DNA of 64,000 nt from Glaciimonas sp. PAMC28666 (GCF_016917355.1 NZ_CP070304.1:1488001-1552000); one strand, 5' to 3'; counted from the first letter of the stretch, positions 8,129 through 18,122 are shown. A program made the numbers and translations. Notes: a model not told the origin generated them from the letters alone.

Positions 8129-9445
8129 GTGAGTTCTCCGATGCTATCTGCCGCAATCGCTTTACTATCCCGCGCCGCGGTTCTTCTGTTGACGGTCGCA
8201 GGATCACATTTTGCATTGGCGGCTACTCTCGGAACCGATACGACGTTGCAGTCGGCACCCTCGCCAGCCTATGTCGGCGCCGCTTATGCACCAGGCAATA
8301 AAATCCAGCCTAGCGTCGCAGCCATGACAGCACTGGGACGGATCATGTTTTTTGACCGCTCGCTATCTGCCTCGGGGAGACAGTCTTGCGCCTCTTGTCA
8401 TAGCCCCGACCATGCATTCGGGCCTCCCAACAATTTGGCGGTGCAGTTAGGAGGCAACCGGATGGCGACGTCGGGCACGCGTGCGGTACCCTCGCTGCGC
8501 TATCTGCAGAACGTTCCGGCTTTTACCGAGCACTTTCATGACAATGATGGCGACGATAGTATCGATGCCGGGCCGACTGGCGGCCGTAATTGGGATGGGC
8601 GCGCATCTTCCGCGCATGATCAGGCGGCGATTCCTCTGCTATCGACGCACGAAATGGGTAATCTCAGCCCGGTCGCGGTGGTCGAGAAACTAAAAAAATC
8701 CGCGTATGCGGCGCTGTTTCGCGAAACGTTAGGCCAGGATATTTTTGAACATCCGCAGGGTGTGCAGAGTGTATTTTTGCAGGCGACGATGGCGTTGGAA
8801 ATTTTCCAGGAAAGTTCCGCTGATTTTTATCCCTACACTAGCAAATACGATGCGGTTTTACGCGGTCAAACGACGCTTAGCAAGCAGGAGTTGCGGGGCC
8901 TTGCCTTATTCAATGATCCGGCTAAAGGCAACTGCGCGTCCTGCCATATCAGCGCGATCAAACCGGATGGTGGCTTTCCGCAATTTACCGACTACGGTTT
9001 GATTGCTATTGGGGTTCCGCGGAATAGTCATATTCCCGCTAATGCCGATCCAGCATTTTTCGACATGGGTTTATGCGGCCCCGATCGTACCGATTTGCGG
9101 GATAGAACCGAATACTGTGGCTTGTTCAGAACGCCCTCTTTACGCAATGTCGCGCTGCGCAAAGTCTTTTTCCATAACGGCGCTTTTACCAGTCTGGAAC
9201 AGGTGTTGAAATTCTACGTGGAGCGCGATACGCAACCGCAGAAATGGTATCCGAGAGGAAAAGATGGCAACGTGCAAAAGTACAATGACTTGCCGGTGAA
9301 CTTTCACGATAACGTGAACGTGGAACCGCCATTCGGTCGAAAGGTTGGGCAAGCTGCGGCACTGACGGCGCGCGAAATCAAAGATGTGATCGCATTTTTA
9401 AAAACACTAAATGATGGCTTTATCACTGCACCGGAAAAGAAATAG
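8129..9445 (+). CDS. Di-haem cytochrome c peroxidase / MauG family protein
   Basis: 438 residues with an N-terminal hydrophobic signal peptide ending around residue 32 (FALAA), so it is exported to the periplasm. Two haem-binding motifs are visible, CASCH at residues 87-91 and CASCH at 269-273, the spacing expected of the CcpA/MauG family. CcpA-type members reduce H2O2 with electrons from small cytochromes; MauG-type members oxidise a partner protein. The sequence alone does not decide between them. The frame opens at GTG 8129; ATG at 8141 gives almost the same signal peptide and is equally possible. It stands alone, divergent from vgrG and convergent with nasA. Confidence 0.88.
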   Translation: MSSPMLSAAIALLSRAAVLLLTVAGSHFALAATLGTDTTLQSAPSPAYVGAAYAPGNKIQPSVAAMTALGRIMFFDRSLSASGRQSCASCHSPDHAFGPPNNLAVQLGGNRMATSGTRAVPSLRYLQNVPAFTEHFHDNDGDDSIDAGPTGGRNWDGRASSAHDQAAIPLLSTHEMGNLSPVAVVEKLKKSAYAALFRETLGQDIFEHPQGVQSVFLQATMALEIFQESSADFYPYTSKYDAVLRGQTTLSKQELRGLALFNDPAKGNCASCHISAIKPDGGFPQFTDYGLIAIGVPRNSHIPANADPAFFDMGLCGPDRTDLRDRTEYCGLFRTPSLRNVALRKVFFHNGAFTSLEQVLKFYVERDTQPQKWYPRGKDGNVQKYNDLPVNFHDNVNVEPPFGRKVGQAAALTAREIKDVIAFLKTLNDGFITAPEKK

Positions 9446-9602
9446 ATTGGTGCGACAGCATCAAAGTAGCCGCCACCATCATTCATAAGCAGCGCAGTCA
9501 ACATTTGAAGAAGAGCCGCATGTGGATTGACTTGGACGGTTTTCTTCCGGCATCTTCCCTAGCAATGAGGCACGATTTTCCAATGCCCGTTTGAGCGTCA
9601 GA

Positions 9603-12377
9603 CTATTGCGCTACCGCCTCTTCTACCAAGGTAGTTGCCAGCAGTTTTTTAATTTCAGGGACGCACGATCCGCAGTTCCCTCCCGCCTTGAGGCAGGTAG
9701 TAACTTGCGTGACGGTGGACAATCCTTGTTCGCGGATAGCATTGCAGATGGTGTTGCGCCCGACCCCGAAACAGGAACAAACCGTCGGTCCGGCGTCGGC
9801 GCCTTTTTCAATCGGTTGCCCGATCAGAAGGCCGACACGGTCCGCATCTTCGAGATGTTCCTTGGCGAACAAACTTGCCAGCCACGCGCGGGACGGAAGG
9901 TCTGGCCTCGGAGAAATGAACACGCAAGTATCAATCCGGTCATCGACCAGATGCGCGGCGCGATACACGCCTGCAGTGGTATCCGCATATTCAATCCAAT
10001 CTGCTTCTGGATCGGCTATTTTTAGTAATTCCCGCGTCCATTTTCCGTGATCGTTAATAATATTGCGACCCGCCAGTTCGTAGCGCGCAAAGGTGCGCCC
10101 CTGAATCCGCGTCCAATGGGTTACGCTATCCAATCCAACCTCTTGGCGACTGAGAATAAAGCCATGCCACGCCACCGGAAAATCGTCGACTCTCACCGGC
10201 GTATGTTTAAACTCAGGCTCGCCGGAAACCGGGTCCACAACAGGATTGACGACAGCGCCAATGCGCGCGTCGGATGCTGATTGATTGCTCCAGTGAATCG
10301 GTACGAACAGGCTGCCACGTGCAATTCCGCCGCCATGCTGTACTCGCGCCACCATCGCGCCCCACTTCGATGAAACGCGCGCCAGACTGCCTTCGCGCAC
10401 GCCGTACAATAAGGCATCTTGCGGATGCATGTCGATAAACGATTCCTGCACGTGATCAGCCAATTTTGCGGATTTTCCGGTACGCGTCATCGTGTGCCAT
10501 TGATCGCGCACGCGACCGGTGTTCAGCGCCAGCGGATAGTCTTCATCGATGGCGTGGAGCGGCGCACGTGGTGGTGTGGCGATAAAGCGCGCTTTGCCAT
10601 CCGGGTGGGAATAACGCTTATCCTCAAACAACCGCTGGGTGCTGGTAAGCACCCCCGCCGCATCCCGCAATACGGGCCATTGAATCGGTTGTAACGCATC
10701 GAATTGCGCTTTATCCATGCCGGTCAGGCCAGCCAGATTAAACACCCGTGGCGTGACATCACCTGCGGCCGGTCCATTGGAACATGTGCTTAAGCGTGCG
10801 TGCTCATCAAAAATTTCATGTGCGCTATTAAACTCAAACCCGCCAAAACCCATACGCTGCCCTACGCCGCACAAAACCTTCCAGTCAGCGCGCGCTTCTC
10901 CGGGTTCGGTTAAAAATGCACGTTGACGCGAGATGCAACGTTCTGAATTGGTGACGGTCCCATCTTTTTCGCCCCAGCCCAATGCGGGCAACAATACGTC
11001 AGCAAATGCATTGGTATCGGTTTTTTCGATAATGTCCGACACCACCACCAACTGGCATTTAGAGAGCGCTCGTTGTACCTGATCGGCATCCGGCAGGCTG
11101 ACCATCGGATTGGTCGCAATGATCCAGACCGCCTTGACCTTGCCTTGCTCAATTGCCTGAAACAAATCAATTGCTTCTAATCCCGGCTTGTCAGCAATCT
11201 GTGGCGAATCCCAGAAGGTCTGGACCGTGCGTCGATGCGTGACGTTATCCAGGTCCATATGCGCGGCCAGCATGTTAGCCAGGCCACCGACTTCACGACC
11301 GCCCATTGCATTGGGTTGACCGGTGATCGAAAACGGGCCCATGCCGGGTTGGCCGATACGTCCACTAATCAGGTGGCAATTGATAATGCTGTTAACTTTA
11401 TCGGTGCCCGAAGAGGATTGATTAACCCCTTGAGAAAATGCGGTGATGACTTTTTTTGAGCCTGAAAATAGCTGATAAAACGTCAGTAGATCTTTTGGAT
11501 CAAGTTTACAAATCTTCGCGACCGTCAACAAATCCGCGCTGCTGGCTTCTGCAGCGGCAAGCGCGTCGCTAATACCGTTCGTGTGGGCGGCGACAAAACC
11601 ATTATCGATCGCGCCATTATTTGCCAGATAATGCAACAGTCCATTGAATAGCCAGACATCGGTCCCTGACTTGACCGGTAAATGTAAATCAGCTGACTCG
11701 CACGTCGCGGTGCGGCGCGGATCAATCACGATCAACTTCACGTCCGGGCGCGCTTCCTTGATTTTTGTAATGCGCTGAAACAGGATGGGATGACACCAGG
11801 CGGTATTCGATCCAACCAATACCACCACGTCTGCGAGTTCCAGATCCTCATAACACACGGGCACCAGATCTTCGCCGAATGCGCGCTTGTGTCCAGCCAC
11901 TGCGGAGGACATGCACAAGCGCGAATTGGTATCGATATTGGCACTGCCGATATACCCCTTCATCAGCTTGTTGGCAATGTAATAGTCCTCGGTCAATAGC
12001 TGACCGGAGACGTAGAACGCAACGGCATCCGGTCCGTGACTGGCGATAATGTCGTTGAAGCCCACGGCGACTTTATCGATCGCCTGATCCCAGCTTGAAC
12101 GCTGCATTATGTTGGTAGTGACATCCCTTATCTGGGGATAAAGAAGCCGTCCATGAAGATCGACCGTCTCATCCAGCGCGGACCCTTTTACGCACAAGCG
12201 TCCACTGTTGGCTGGGTGCGTCTTATCGCCAGCGATGCCGATTTTTCCAGCGGGCAGCACGGTGGCAACAACGCCACAACCAACGCCACAATATGGGCAA
12301 GTCGTTAGGGTCGTTTTCGGTATCAGCCCGCCAGTAGGTGCTTCAACGGATGACAGCGGAGGCTGGGAGAGATTCAC
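9603..12377 (-). CDS. nasA: Assimilatory nitrate reductase catalytic subunit with C-terminal [2Fe-2S] BFD domain
   Basis: 924 residues, cytoplasmic, no Tat signal, reducing nitrate to nitrite for biosynthesis. The N-terminus has the [4Fe-4S] set CPYCGVGC followed by LCVKG, then the bis-MGD molybdopterin oxidoreductase domains (SRLCMSSAVAG, TNPMVSLPD) and the dinucleotide-binding C-domain (ALNTGRVRDQWHTMTRTG). The last 60 residues carry a BFD-like [2Fe-2S] motif, CSCFGVGRN with CLKAGGNCGSC, which takes electrons from the reductase partner. It is last in the nitrate operon, 13 bases after the FAD reductase gene. No clear terminator follows in the 157 bases before the convergent peroxidase gene. 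Confidence 0.95.
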   Translation of the reverse strand: MNLSQPPLSSVEAPTGGLIPKTTLTTCPYCGVGCGVVATVLPAGKIGIAGDKTHPANSGRLCVKGSALDETVDLHGRLLYPQIRDVTTNIMQRSSWDQAIDKVAVGFNDIIASHGPDAVAFYVSGQLLTEDYYIANKLMKGYIGSANIDTNSRLCMSSAVAGHKRAFGEDLVPVCYEDLELADVVVLVGSNTAWCHPILFQRITKIKEARPDVKLIVIDPRRTATCESADLHLPVKSGTDVWLFNGLLHYLANNGAIDNGFVAAHTNGISDALAAAEASSADLLTVAKICKLDPKDLLTFYQLFSGSKKVITAFSQGVNQSSSGTDKVNSIINCHLISGRIGQPGMGPFSITGQPNAMGGREVGGLANMLAAHMDLDNVTHRRTVQTFWDSPQIADKPGLEAIDLFQAIEQGKVKAVWIIATNPMVSLPDADQVQRALSKCQLVVVSDIIEKTDTNAFADVLLPALGWGEKDGTVTNSERCISRQRAFLTEPGEARADWKVLCGVGQRMGFGGFEFNSAHEIFDEHARLSTCSNGPAAGDVTPRVFNLAGLTGMDKAQFDALQPIQWPVLRDAAGVLTSTQRLFEDKRYSHPDGKARFIATPPRAPLHAIDEDYPLALNTGRVRDQWHTMTRTGKSAKLADHVQESFIDMHPQDALLYGVREGSLARVSSKWGAMVARVQHGGGIARGSLFVPIHWSNQSASDARIGAVVNPVVDPVSGEPEFKHTPVRVDDFPVAWHGFILSRQEVGLDSVTHWTRIQGRTFARYELAGRNIINDHGKWTRELLKIADPEADWIEYADTTAGVYRAAHLVDDRIDTCVFISPRPDLPSRAWLASLFAKEHLEDADRVGLLIGQPIEKGADAGPTVCSCFGVGRNTICNAIREQGLSTVTQVTTCLKAGGNCGSCVPEIKKLLATTLVEEAVAQ

Positions 12378-12390
12378 GGTAGGTTCCTCA

Positions 12391-13638
12391 TCAGGCGGCT
12401 TGGGCGCACAGGGCCTGACCGAATAGTAATTGATTGCGCAGCGAGGAGACGTCAGTTTTGTTTTGAATCAGATCAAAATACCACGGACCATCTTTTACGT
12501 CGCCGTATAGTACCGCGCCGACGATTTGATTGTCTCTGAGCACCAGACGTTTATAAATACCCCGGCGCGGGTCGCGCAGCACCAGTTCTTCACTGCCATC
12601 GCCACCGATGAAATCGCCGGCAGAATACAGATCAACCCCGGTTACCTTAAGTTTGGTAGCCGTGGCTTGCTGGATATAACGACGATGACCCGCACCAGCC
12701 AGATGTGCGCCGCACACCCGGGCCTGATCCCAGATTGGTGCTACCAGACCGAAAGTGGAGAGCCGATGCTGTACGCATTCGCCCACCGCATAAATGCGCG
12801 GATCAAACGTTTGTAGCGTGTCGTCCACCACGATTGCGCGGTCGCAATGCAGGTGGGCTTTTTTTGCCAGCGCGATGTTTGGACGCACGCCTGCCGCCAT
12901 GACCACCAGATCAGCCGGTATCTCGGTACCATCTTTAAAACGCACCGCTGTGACCCGCTCTGAACCCAGAATCTCGGTAGTGTGCGTCTCAAGCATGATC
13001 CGCAAGCCCTTCAATTCCAGGGCCTTTTTCAGCAATGCAGAGGCGGGCTTATCCAGCTGTTGATTCATCAAACTATCCGCCACGTGGACCACGGTGACGT
13101 CCATGCCCTGACGCATCAGCCCGTTGGCTGCTTCGAGGCCAAGCAAGCCACCACCGATCACCACAGCGTGACGATGATCGCGGGCCGCAGCGAGCATCGT
13201 CTCCACATCCTGAATATCGCGAAACGCAATCACACCCGGCAATTGATGTCCGGGAACCGGAATAATAAAAGGGGTCGAACCGGTGGCTAGCAGGAGCCGG
13301 TCGTATTTCACCTCGACGCCCGAGCGCGAGCGGACCAGACGCCGCCGACGGTCAATCACATCGATCGGATCACCCGCATGCAATGTGATGTTATTTTGCT
13401 GATACCACTCGCGCGTATGCAGCATGATGTCTTCCACAACTTTATCTCCCGCTAACACGGGCGACAATAATATGCGGTTGTAATTACCATACGGCTCGGC
13501 CCCAAAGACGGTGATGTCGTATAAATCTGGCGCCAGCTTTTGTAATTCTTCGACCGTGCGCATGCCAGCCATGCCGTTACCGATGACCACCAGCGATGGC
13601 TTGGTTCGCGCAGCCTGCCTGGCCGGTGCGGCGTTCAT
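12391..13638 (-). CDS. FAD-dependent NAD(P)H oxidoreductase, nitrate reductase electron-transfer subunit
   Basis: 415 residues. Two Rossmann glycine motifs are present, VIGNGMAGMRT near the start and VIGGGLLGLEAANGL in the middle, with the NirB-like signature YGNYNRILLSPVLAG. It has the FAD and NAD(P)H domains of NirB but no siroheme or [2Fe-2S] domain. Between nirD and nasA it most likely passes electrons from NAD(P)H to NasA through the BFD cluster, like NasC of Klebsiella or NasB of Bacillus. The ATG at 13638 overlaps the nirD TGA (ATGA); a longer frame from 13713 would start inside nirD and is rejected. The role is inferred from context and family. Confidence 0.86.
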   Translation of the reverse strand: MNAAPARQAARTKPSLVVIGNGMAGMRTVEELQKLAPDLYDITVFGAEPYGNYNRILLSPVLAGDKVVEDIMLHTREWYQQNNITLHAGDPIDVIDRRRRLVRSRSGVEVKYDRLLLATGSTPFIIPVPGHQLPGVIAFRDIQDVETMLAAARDHRHAVVIGGGLLGLEAANGLMRQGMDVTVVHVADSLMNQQLDKPASALLKKALELKGLRIMLETHTTEILGSERVTAVRFKDGTEIPADLVVMAAGVRPNIALAKKAHLHCDRAIVVDDTLQTFDPRIYAVGECVQHRLSTFGLVAPIWDQARVCGAHLAGAGHRRYIQQATATKLKVTGVDLYSAGDFIGGDGSEELVLRDPRRGIYKRLVLRDNQIVGAVLYGDVKDGPWYFDLIQNKTDVSSLRNQLLFGQALCAQAA

Positions 13639-13982
13639 ACGCCGACCCAGACCTTCCCATCCACAACCCGCGTCGGATAGGCACTGACAGAATGTTCCGG
13701 ATATTCCAGGCATTCTCCTGTTTGCAAATCAAAATGTTGCTTGTACATCGGAGACGCCACAACGATGCGTTCGCCCAGATTGCCGACCAGGCCGCGAGAC
13801 AACACCGAAGCCTGTGCATGCGGATCGAAATTACTAATCGCAAAGACACGGTCTGCGCCATCGATGACGTGAAATAGCGCAACTTGCGCACCGTTAATCA
13901 ATGCGCATACACCGGTGTTTGGCACGATCTCGTTGAGTTCACAAACGGCAACCCAGTTATCCAATTGAGGATCGCTATGCAT
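13635..13982 (-). CDS. nirD: Nitrite reductase small subunit NirD
   Basis: 115 residues with a Rieske-like fold but without the two Cys-His pairs of true Rieske proteins, as is normal for NirD. The segment FAISNFDPHAQASVLSRG is characteristic. It partners NirB in NADH-dependent reduction of nitrite to ammonium in the cytoplasm. It begins 70 bases after nirB and its TGA overlaps the start of the FAD reductase gene, so the two are translationally coupled. Confidence 0.95.
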   Translation of the reverse strand: MHSDPQLDNWVAVCELNEIVPNTGVCALINGAQVALFHVIDGADRVFAISNFDPHAQASVLSRGLVGNLGERIVVASPMYKQHFDLQTGECLEYPEHSVSAYPTRVVDGKVWVGV

Positions 13983-14052
13983 AATTCTTTCTCACTTTCA
14001 ATGGACGACTAATCTATATTGATGACGCTTGACTGACAACAATTCATTGCCA

Positions 14053-16632
14053 TCAGATAGCTTCTGCCAGAGTCGGCGTTGCCGGCGCAACAGGATCAAT
14101 CGGGGCGATAGGGACGATAGGAATGACCCGCGCCGACCGCTCTACCAACGTTGCTGGCCGAATCTGCCCGCGCTCTTCCATGAACACGACGTTTTCGTCA
14201 ACCTGATCTGTATTGACGAAATGACGGAAGCGCTTGCGCGTCTCTGGATCGTTCACCGCTTTTTTCCATTCGCATTCGTAAGTGTCTACCACTTCCTGCA
14301 TTTCTGCTTCCAGCTCGCCAGCAATGCTCAGCTTGTCGTTTAAGATAACTTCCTTGAGATAGTCAAGGCCACCCTCAAGGTTGTCGCGCCAGACGCTGGT
14401 GCGTTGCAGGCGATCTGCGGTACGTACGTAAAACATGAGGAAACGATCGATGGTCTGGATCAGCGTTGCCTTATCCAGATCAGAGGCCAGCAATTCGGCG
14501 TGACGCGGCTTCATTCCGCCGTTGCCGCAAACGTACAGATTCCAACCTTTTTCGGTCGCAATAATTCCTACGTCCTTACTTTGGGCTTCGGCGCATTCAC
14601 GCGTGCAACCGGATACGCCGAATTTGATTTTGTGCGGCGAACGCAAACCTTTGTAGCGATTCTCCAACTCGATTGCCAGCCCCATACTGTCATCGACGCC
14701 ATAGCGGCACCAGGTCGAACCGACGCATGACTTTACGGTCCGCAGCGACTTGCCATAAGCATGACCGGATTCAAAACCTGCTGCGATCAACTCTTCCCAG
14801 ATTGGCGGCAATTGCTCAACCCGCGCGCCGAACAGGTCGATCCGCTGACCGCCAGTTACCTTGGTGTATAAGCCGTATTTTTTTGCGACCTGACCGACCG
14901 CGATCAAACCGTCAGGCGTGACCTCACCACCTGCCATGCGTGGCACCACAGAGTAGGTTCCGTCTTTCTGAATATTGCCCAGAAAATAATCGTTCGAATC
15001 CTGTAGGCTGGCGTGTTCTTTTTTGAGCACGAAATCGTTCCAGCAGGAAGCCAGAATGCTGGCCGCTACCGGTTTGCAAACATCGCACCCCAAGCCTTTT
15101 CCATGCTGCGTTATCAGCGCATCGAAACTCTTGATCTTGCCAAAGCGGACCAGGTGATAAAGTTCCTGACGGCTGTATGAAAAGTGCTCGCAAACATGAT
15201 TGTTGACTGCAAGACCTTGCTTCTTCATTTCCGACTTCATGATCTGCGTTACCAGCGCCACGCAGCCACCACAAGAAGTACCTGCCTTTGTGCAGCTTTT
15301 CAAATCTCCGATATTGGTGACACCACCGCATACCGCCGCACATAAATCGCCCTTGGAGACGTTGTTACACGAGCAAATTTGTGCTGTGTCGGGTAATGCG
15401 TCAACCCCAAGACCGGGCTTGGCGTTACCGTCAGCTTGCGGCAGAATCAGGAACTCGGGTGCCTCTGGCAATTCGATCCGGTTCAACATCATCTGCAGCA
15501 ATGTGCCGTATTCGCTCGCGTCGCCGACCATCACACCGCCGAGCAGGAATTTACCGCAATCCGAGACCACAATTTTTTTATAAATCTGTTTGCGCTCGTC
15601 GGTAAAATGATACGAGCGACTACCGGGAGCGTTACCATGCGGATCACCGATACTGGCGACGTCGACACCCATCAATTTGAGTTTGGTGCTCATATCGGCG
15701 CCGGTGAATTCGCCGCTTTCGCCCAATAAATGTTTGGCTGCAATGCGCGCCATGTCATAGCCTGGAGCGACCAGACCAAATATTTTTCCATTCCAGAGTG
15801 CACACTCGCCAATCGCGTAGATATCCGGATCGCTGGTCAGACAGCGATTGTCGATCACGATTCCGCCACGCTCGCCGACTGCTAACGCGCTGCTGCGGGC
15901 CAACTCGTCGCGCGGTCGGATCCCGGCAGAAAAGACGATCATATCGGTATCCAAATGGCTACCGTCAGAGAAGTTCATGCGGTGCGTGCCGGCTTCGCCG
16001 TCAACAATCTCAACCGTATTCTTTTGCGTGTGCGCTGTCACGCCGAGGTCTTCAATTTTCGCACGCAATACACGCCCGCCGCCTTCGTCGACTTGCATTG
16101 CCATCAGACGGGGTGAAAATTCAACCACATGCGTTTCCAGATTCATGTCACGCAAGGCTTTCGCACATTCCAATCCCAGCAAACCGCCGCCGATGACGAC
16201 GCCAGTTTTAGAGCGCTGACCACATTCGAGCATGGCCTCCAGATCTTCGATCGTCCGATAGACAAAACAGTCCTTACGATCTTTACCTGGAACCGGAGGC
16301 ACAAAAGGATACGAGCCGGTGGCGATGACTAATTTATCATAAGACAGCGTTTCACCGGTACTGACTGTCACCGTTTTGGCAATGCGATCAATGACGCTCG
16401 CTTTGGCGTTCAGTTTGAGCAAGATATTGTCGCGCTCAAAAAATCCTGCAGGCACCAATGACAAATCCTCGGCCGATTTCCCTGAGAAGAACTCGGACAA
16501 ATGGACCCTGTCATAGGCCGGGCGCGCTTCTTCGCACAAGACAGTCACTTCCAGATGCGGTGCTCCGCTATCGGCCAGACTTTCCAGAAATTTATGACCC
16601 ACCATGCCATGGCCAACGACGATAATTTTCAT
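14053..16632 (-). CDS. nirB: Nitrite reductase large subunit NirB (siroheme)
   Basis: 859 residues. Order of parts: FAD/NADH reductase (VVGHGMVGHKFLE at the N-terminus, VIGGGLLGLECAKAL near residue 150); BFD-like [2Fe-2S] region (CSCNNVSKGD with CTKAGTSCGGC); ferredoxin-like half domain; siroheme and [4Fe-4S] centre with CVGSTWC (C-x5-C) and CTREC (C-x3-C). The enzyme makes ammonium from nitrite. The ATG at 16632 is preceded by an AAGGAGCC ribosome site overlapping the transporter stop; the frame is open to 16716 but that would run into the transporter gene. Odd point: the last 25 residues are a Pro/Ala/Ile-rich tail (IVPIAPIDPVAPATP). Confidence 0.96.
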   Translation of the reverse strand: MKIIVVGHGMVGHKFLESLADSGAPHLEVTVLCEEARPAYDRVHLSEFFSGKSAEDLSLVPAGFFERDNILLKLNAKASVIDRIAKTVTVSTGETLSYDKLVIATGSYPFVPPVPGKDRKDCFVYRTIEDLEAMLECGQRSKTGVVIGGGLLGLECAKALRDMNLETHVVEFSPRLMAMQVDEGGGRVLRAKIEDLGVTAHTQKNTVEIVDGEAGTHRMNFSDGSHLDTDMIVFSAGIRPRDELARSSALAVGERGGIVIDNRCLTSDPDIYAIGECALWNGKIFGLVAPGYDMARIAAKHLLGESGEFTGADMSTKLKLMGVDVASIGDPHGNAPGSRSYHFTDERKQIYKKIVVSDCGKFLLGGVMVGDASEYGTLLQMMLNRIELPEAPEFLILPQADGNAKPGLGVDALPDTAQICSCNNVSKGDLCAAVCGGVTNIGDLKSCTKAGTSCGGCVALVTQIMKSEMKKQGLAVNNHVCEHFSYSRQELYHLVRFGKIKSFDALITQHGKGLGCDVCKPVAASILASCWNDFVLKKEHASLQDSNDYFLGNIQKDGTYSVVPRMAGGEVTPDGLIAVGQVAKKYGLYTKVTGGQRIDLFGARVEQLPPIWEELIAAGFESGHAYGKSLRTVKSCVGSTWCRYGVDDSMGLAIELENRYKGLRSPHKIKFGVSGCTRECAEAQSKDVGIIATEKGWNLYVCGNGGMKPRHAELLASDLDKATLIQTIDRFLMFYVRTADRLQRTSVWRDNLEGGLDYLKEVILNDKLSIAGELEAEMQEVVDTYECEWKKAVNDPETRKRFRHFVNTDQVDENVVFMEERGQIRPATLVERSARVIPIVPIAPIDPVAPATPTLAEAI

Positions 16633-16645
16633 GATCTGCGGCTCC

Positions 16646-17956
16646 TTAAGCGGCGATAGGGTTGCTGTCCAGAACTTGATCGCCAGCATTGTGTGCTGCG
16701 CTGAAACGGATCGCAATCGCGCAGAGCGCTGACACCGTGACCAGAATTCCCAAGACGCTTAGCGTATTTTGCACGTCGCCCAAGCCCTTCATCAAAAATC
16801 CTGCCAACACGGCTCCGACATTTCCGCCAGCACCGATAATGCCCGCTACACCACCCAACGCTTTGCGGTCAATAAACGGCACTAAAGCGTAAGTTGCACC
16901 ACAGGCCATGTGTGTGAAAAGACCGAAAGTCAACATCGCACAGATTGCTAGCGTCACGCTATTTGCATGTGAAAACCACAGCAGTCCTAATCCTTCGCCA
17001 ACCATCATGACGAACAACAGTGTCGCGCGGGTGTTTAGAGTTCCGCGCAATGCAACCTTGTCCGACAACCAGCCACCCAAAGCACGTGCAAACAAGGCCA
17101 GCAAACCAAAACTTGCAGCGGCCATTCCGGCGCTTTTTAACGACAGGCCAAAATGGTCAACGTAATAAATGGCAGCGATGTTATGAATAAAAATTTCCAC
17201 ACCGAAGCATGCGCCGTAGGTAACAAACAAAAGCCAAACGCGATAGTTGAGGCTCGCCGCACGGAAACTTGCCCAGCCACCCTTTTTGCCGCCTTCAACC
17301 GTTATACCTTTAGCGCGTAACTCAGCATAATTACCCTCTGGGCAATCTTGTGTATAACGCCAATAAACGCCACCCATAATCACCATCAATACGCCCGGCA
17401 CCAACAAGGCTAGCCGCCATCCCATGGTGTCGCTAACGCCCAACATGATGAGGGCAGTGAGCAATAAGGGCATCAGCGCCTGTGCCGCACCGCCGCCTAC
17501 ATTGCCCCAGCCTGCCGCGGCGGCGTTGGCGGTCCCGACCACATTGGAGGCAAACATTACCGAGGTGTGATATTGCGTGATAACAAAACTGGCACCGACA
17601 GCACCGATACATAACCGAAAAAACAGGAAGCTTTCGTAGCTCTGCGAAAACGACACGCCAAACACGGGAATTGCGCCGAGCAGCAACAGACCTGTGTACG
17701 TTTTCCGCGGGCCGAAGCGATCGCACATGGGGCCGATAATCAATCTGACCAAAATAGTAACTGCCACGGCGGCAATATTGATGTTAGCGATTTGCCCGAT
17801 GGTTAGACCGAATTGCCCCTTGATAACAGGCATTAACGGCGCACAGGCAAACCACGCAAAAAAGCAAGCGAAGAACGCCATCCAGGTTAAATGGAAGGCG
17901 CGCATTTGCGGCGTGCTGAAACTGAAGAGTTTGATACTGGTGGCTTTGCTGGTCAT
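16646..17956 (-). CDS. narK: Nitrate/nitrite transporter, NarK/NRT2-type MFS
   Basis: 436 residues, about 12 membrane segments. The MFS loop motif between helices 2 and 3 is GPMCDRFGPRK, and two Gly-rich nitrate signatures are visible (AAAGWGNVGGGAAQ and GVAGIIGAGGNVGAV), which mark the NNP family. It imports nitrate for the cytoplasmic NasA/NirBD enzymes. It is the first gene of the operon, and the mRNA leader before it carries an intrinsic terminator ending about 15 bases before the ATG, so its expression is probably set by antitermination. A weak GGGAAAA ribosome site precedes the ATG. Confidence 0.94.
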   Translation of the reverse strand: MTSKATSIKLFSFSTPQMRAFHLTWMAFFACFFAWFACAPLMPVIKGQFGLTIGQIANINIAAVAVTILVRLIIGPMCDRFGPRKTYTGLLLLGAIPVFGVSFSQSYESFLFFRLCIGAVGASFVITQYHTSVMFASNVVGTANAAAAGWGNVGGGAAQALMPLLLTALIMLGVSDTMGWRLALLVPGVLMVIMGGVYWRYTQDCPEGNYAELRAKGITVEGGKKGGWASFRAASLNYRVWLLFVTYGACFGVEIFIHNIAAIYYVDHFGLSLKSAGMAAASFGLLALFARALGGWLSDKVALRGTLNTRATLLFVMMVGEGLGLLWFSHANSVTLAICAMLTFGLFTHMACGATYALVPFIDRKALGGVAGIIGAGGNVGAVLAGFLMKGLGDVQNTLSVLGILVTVSALCAIAIRFSAAHNAGDQVLDSNPIAA

Positions 17957-17970
17957 GATTTTTTTCCCAT

Positions 17971-18026
17971 AAAAACAAAAAGGCGCCCACTTAACTCGGT
18001 AAGAATTACCTGGTTAAGTGGACGCC
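17971..18026 (-). terminator. Leader terminator (attenuator) of the nitrate operon
   Basis: Read on the minus strand: arm at 18026-18013, 17-base loop, matching arm at 17995-17982 (14 pairs, one of them G-U), then a T-tract TTTTTGTTTTT at 17981-17971. This is a textbook intrinsic terminator, placed before the first gene and not after the last, so it must be overcome for the operon to be expressed. Confidence 0.9.
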
Positions 18027-18035
18027 GTTGTCCTG

Positions 18036-18057
18036 GCAGATCCGTCTTTAGATCTGC
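18036..18057 (-). promoter_or_regulatory. Hairpin with ANTAR-type hexaloop in nitrate leader RNA
   Basis: On the minus strand a perfect 7-bp stem GCAGATC/GATCTGC (18057-18051 with 18042-18036), plus a U-G closing pair, presents the hexaloop AAAGAC with A at loop position 1 and G at position 4. That is the loop rule for RNA targets of ANTAR antiterminators such as NasR and NasT. It ends nine bases before the terminator stem. I could not find an equally clean first hairpin (P1), which such proteins normally also need; no ANTAR gene is in the window. Confidence 0.65.
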
Positions 18058-18106
18058 GTAATAGTTGATAGTACGGAATCATCATTGACTCTGTTAATCA
18101 ATACTA

Positions 18107-18122
18107 AGCAAATCCTGTGCCA
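18107..18122 (-). promoter_or_regulatory. Sigma-54 (RpoN) promoter of the nitrate operon
   Basis: On the minus strand 18122-18107 reads TGGCACAGGATTTGCT, matching the -24/-12 consensus TGGCACRNNNNTTGCW at every defined position with the invariant GG-N10-GC spacing. Transcription would start near 18097, giving a leader of about 140 bases that contains the hexaloop hairpin and terminator. Enhancer binding by NtrC is expected for a nitrogen gene. Confidence 0.85.
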
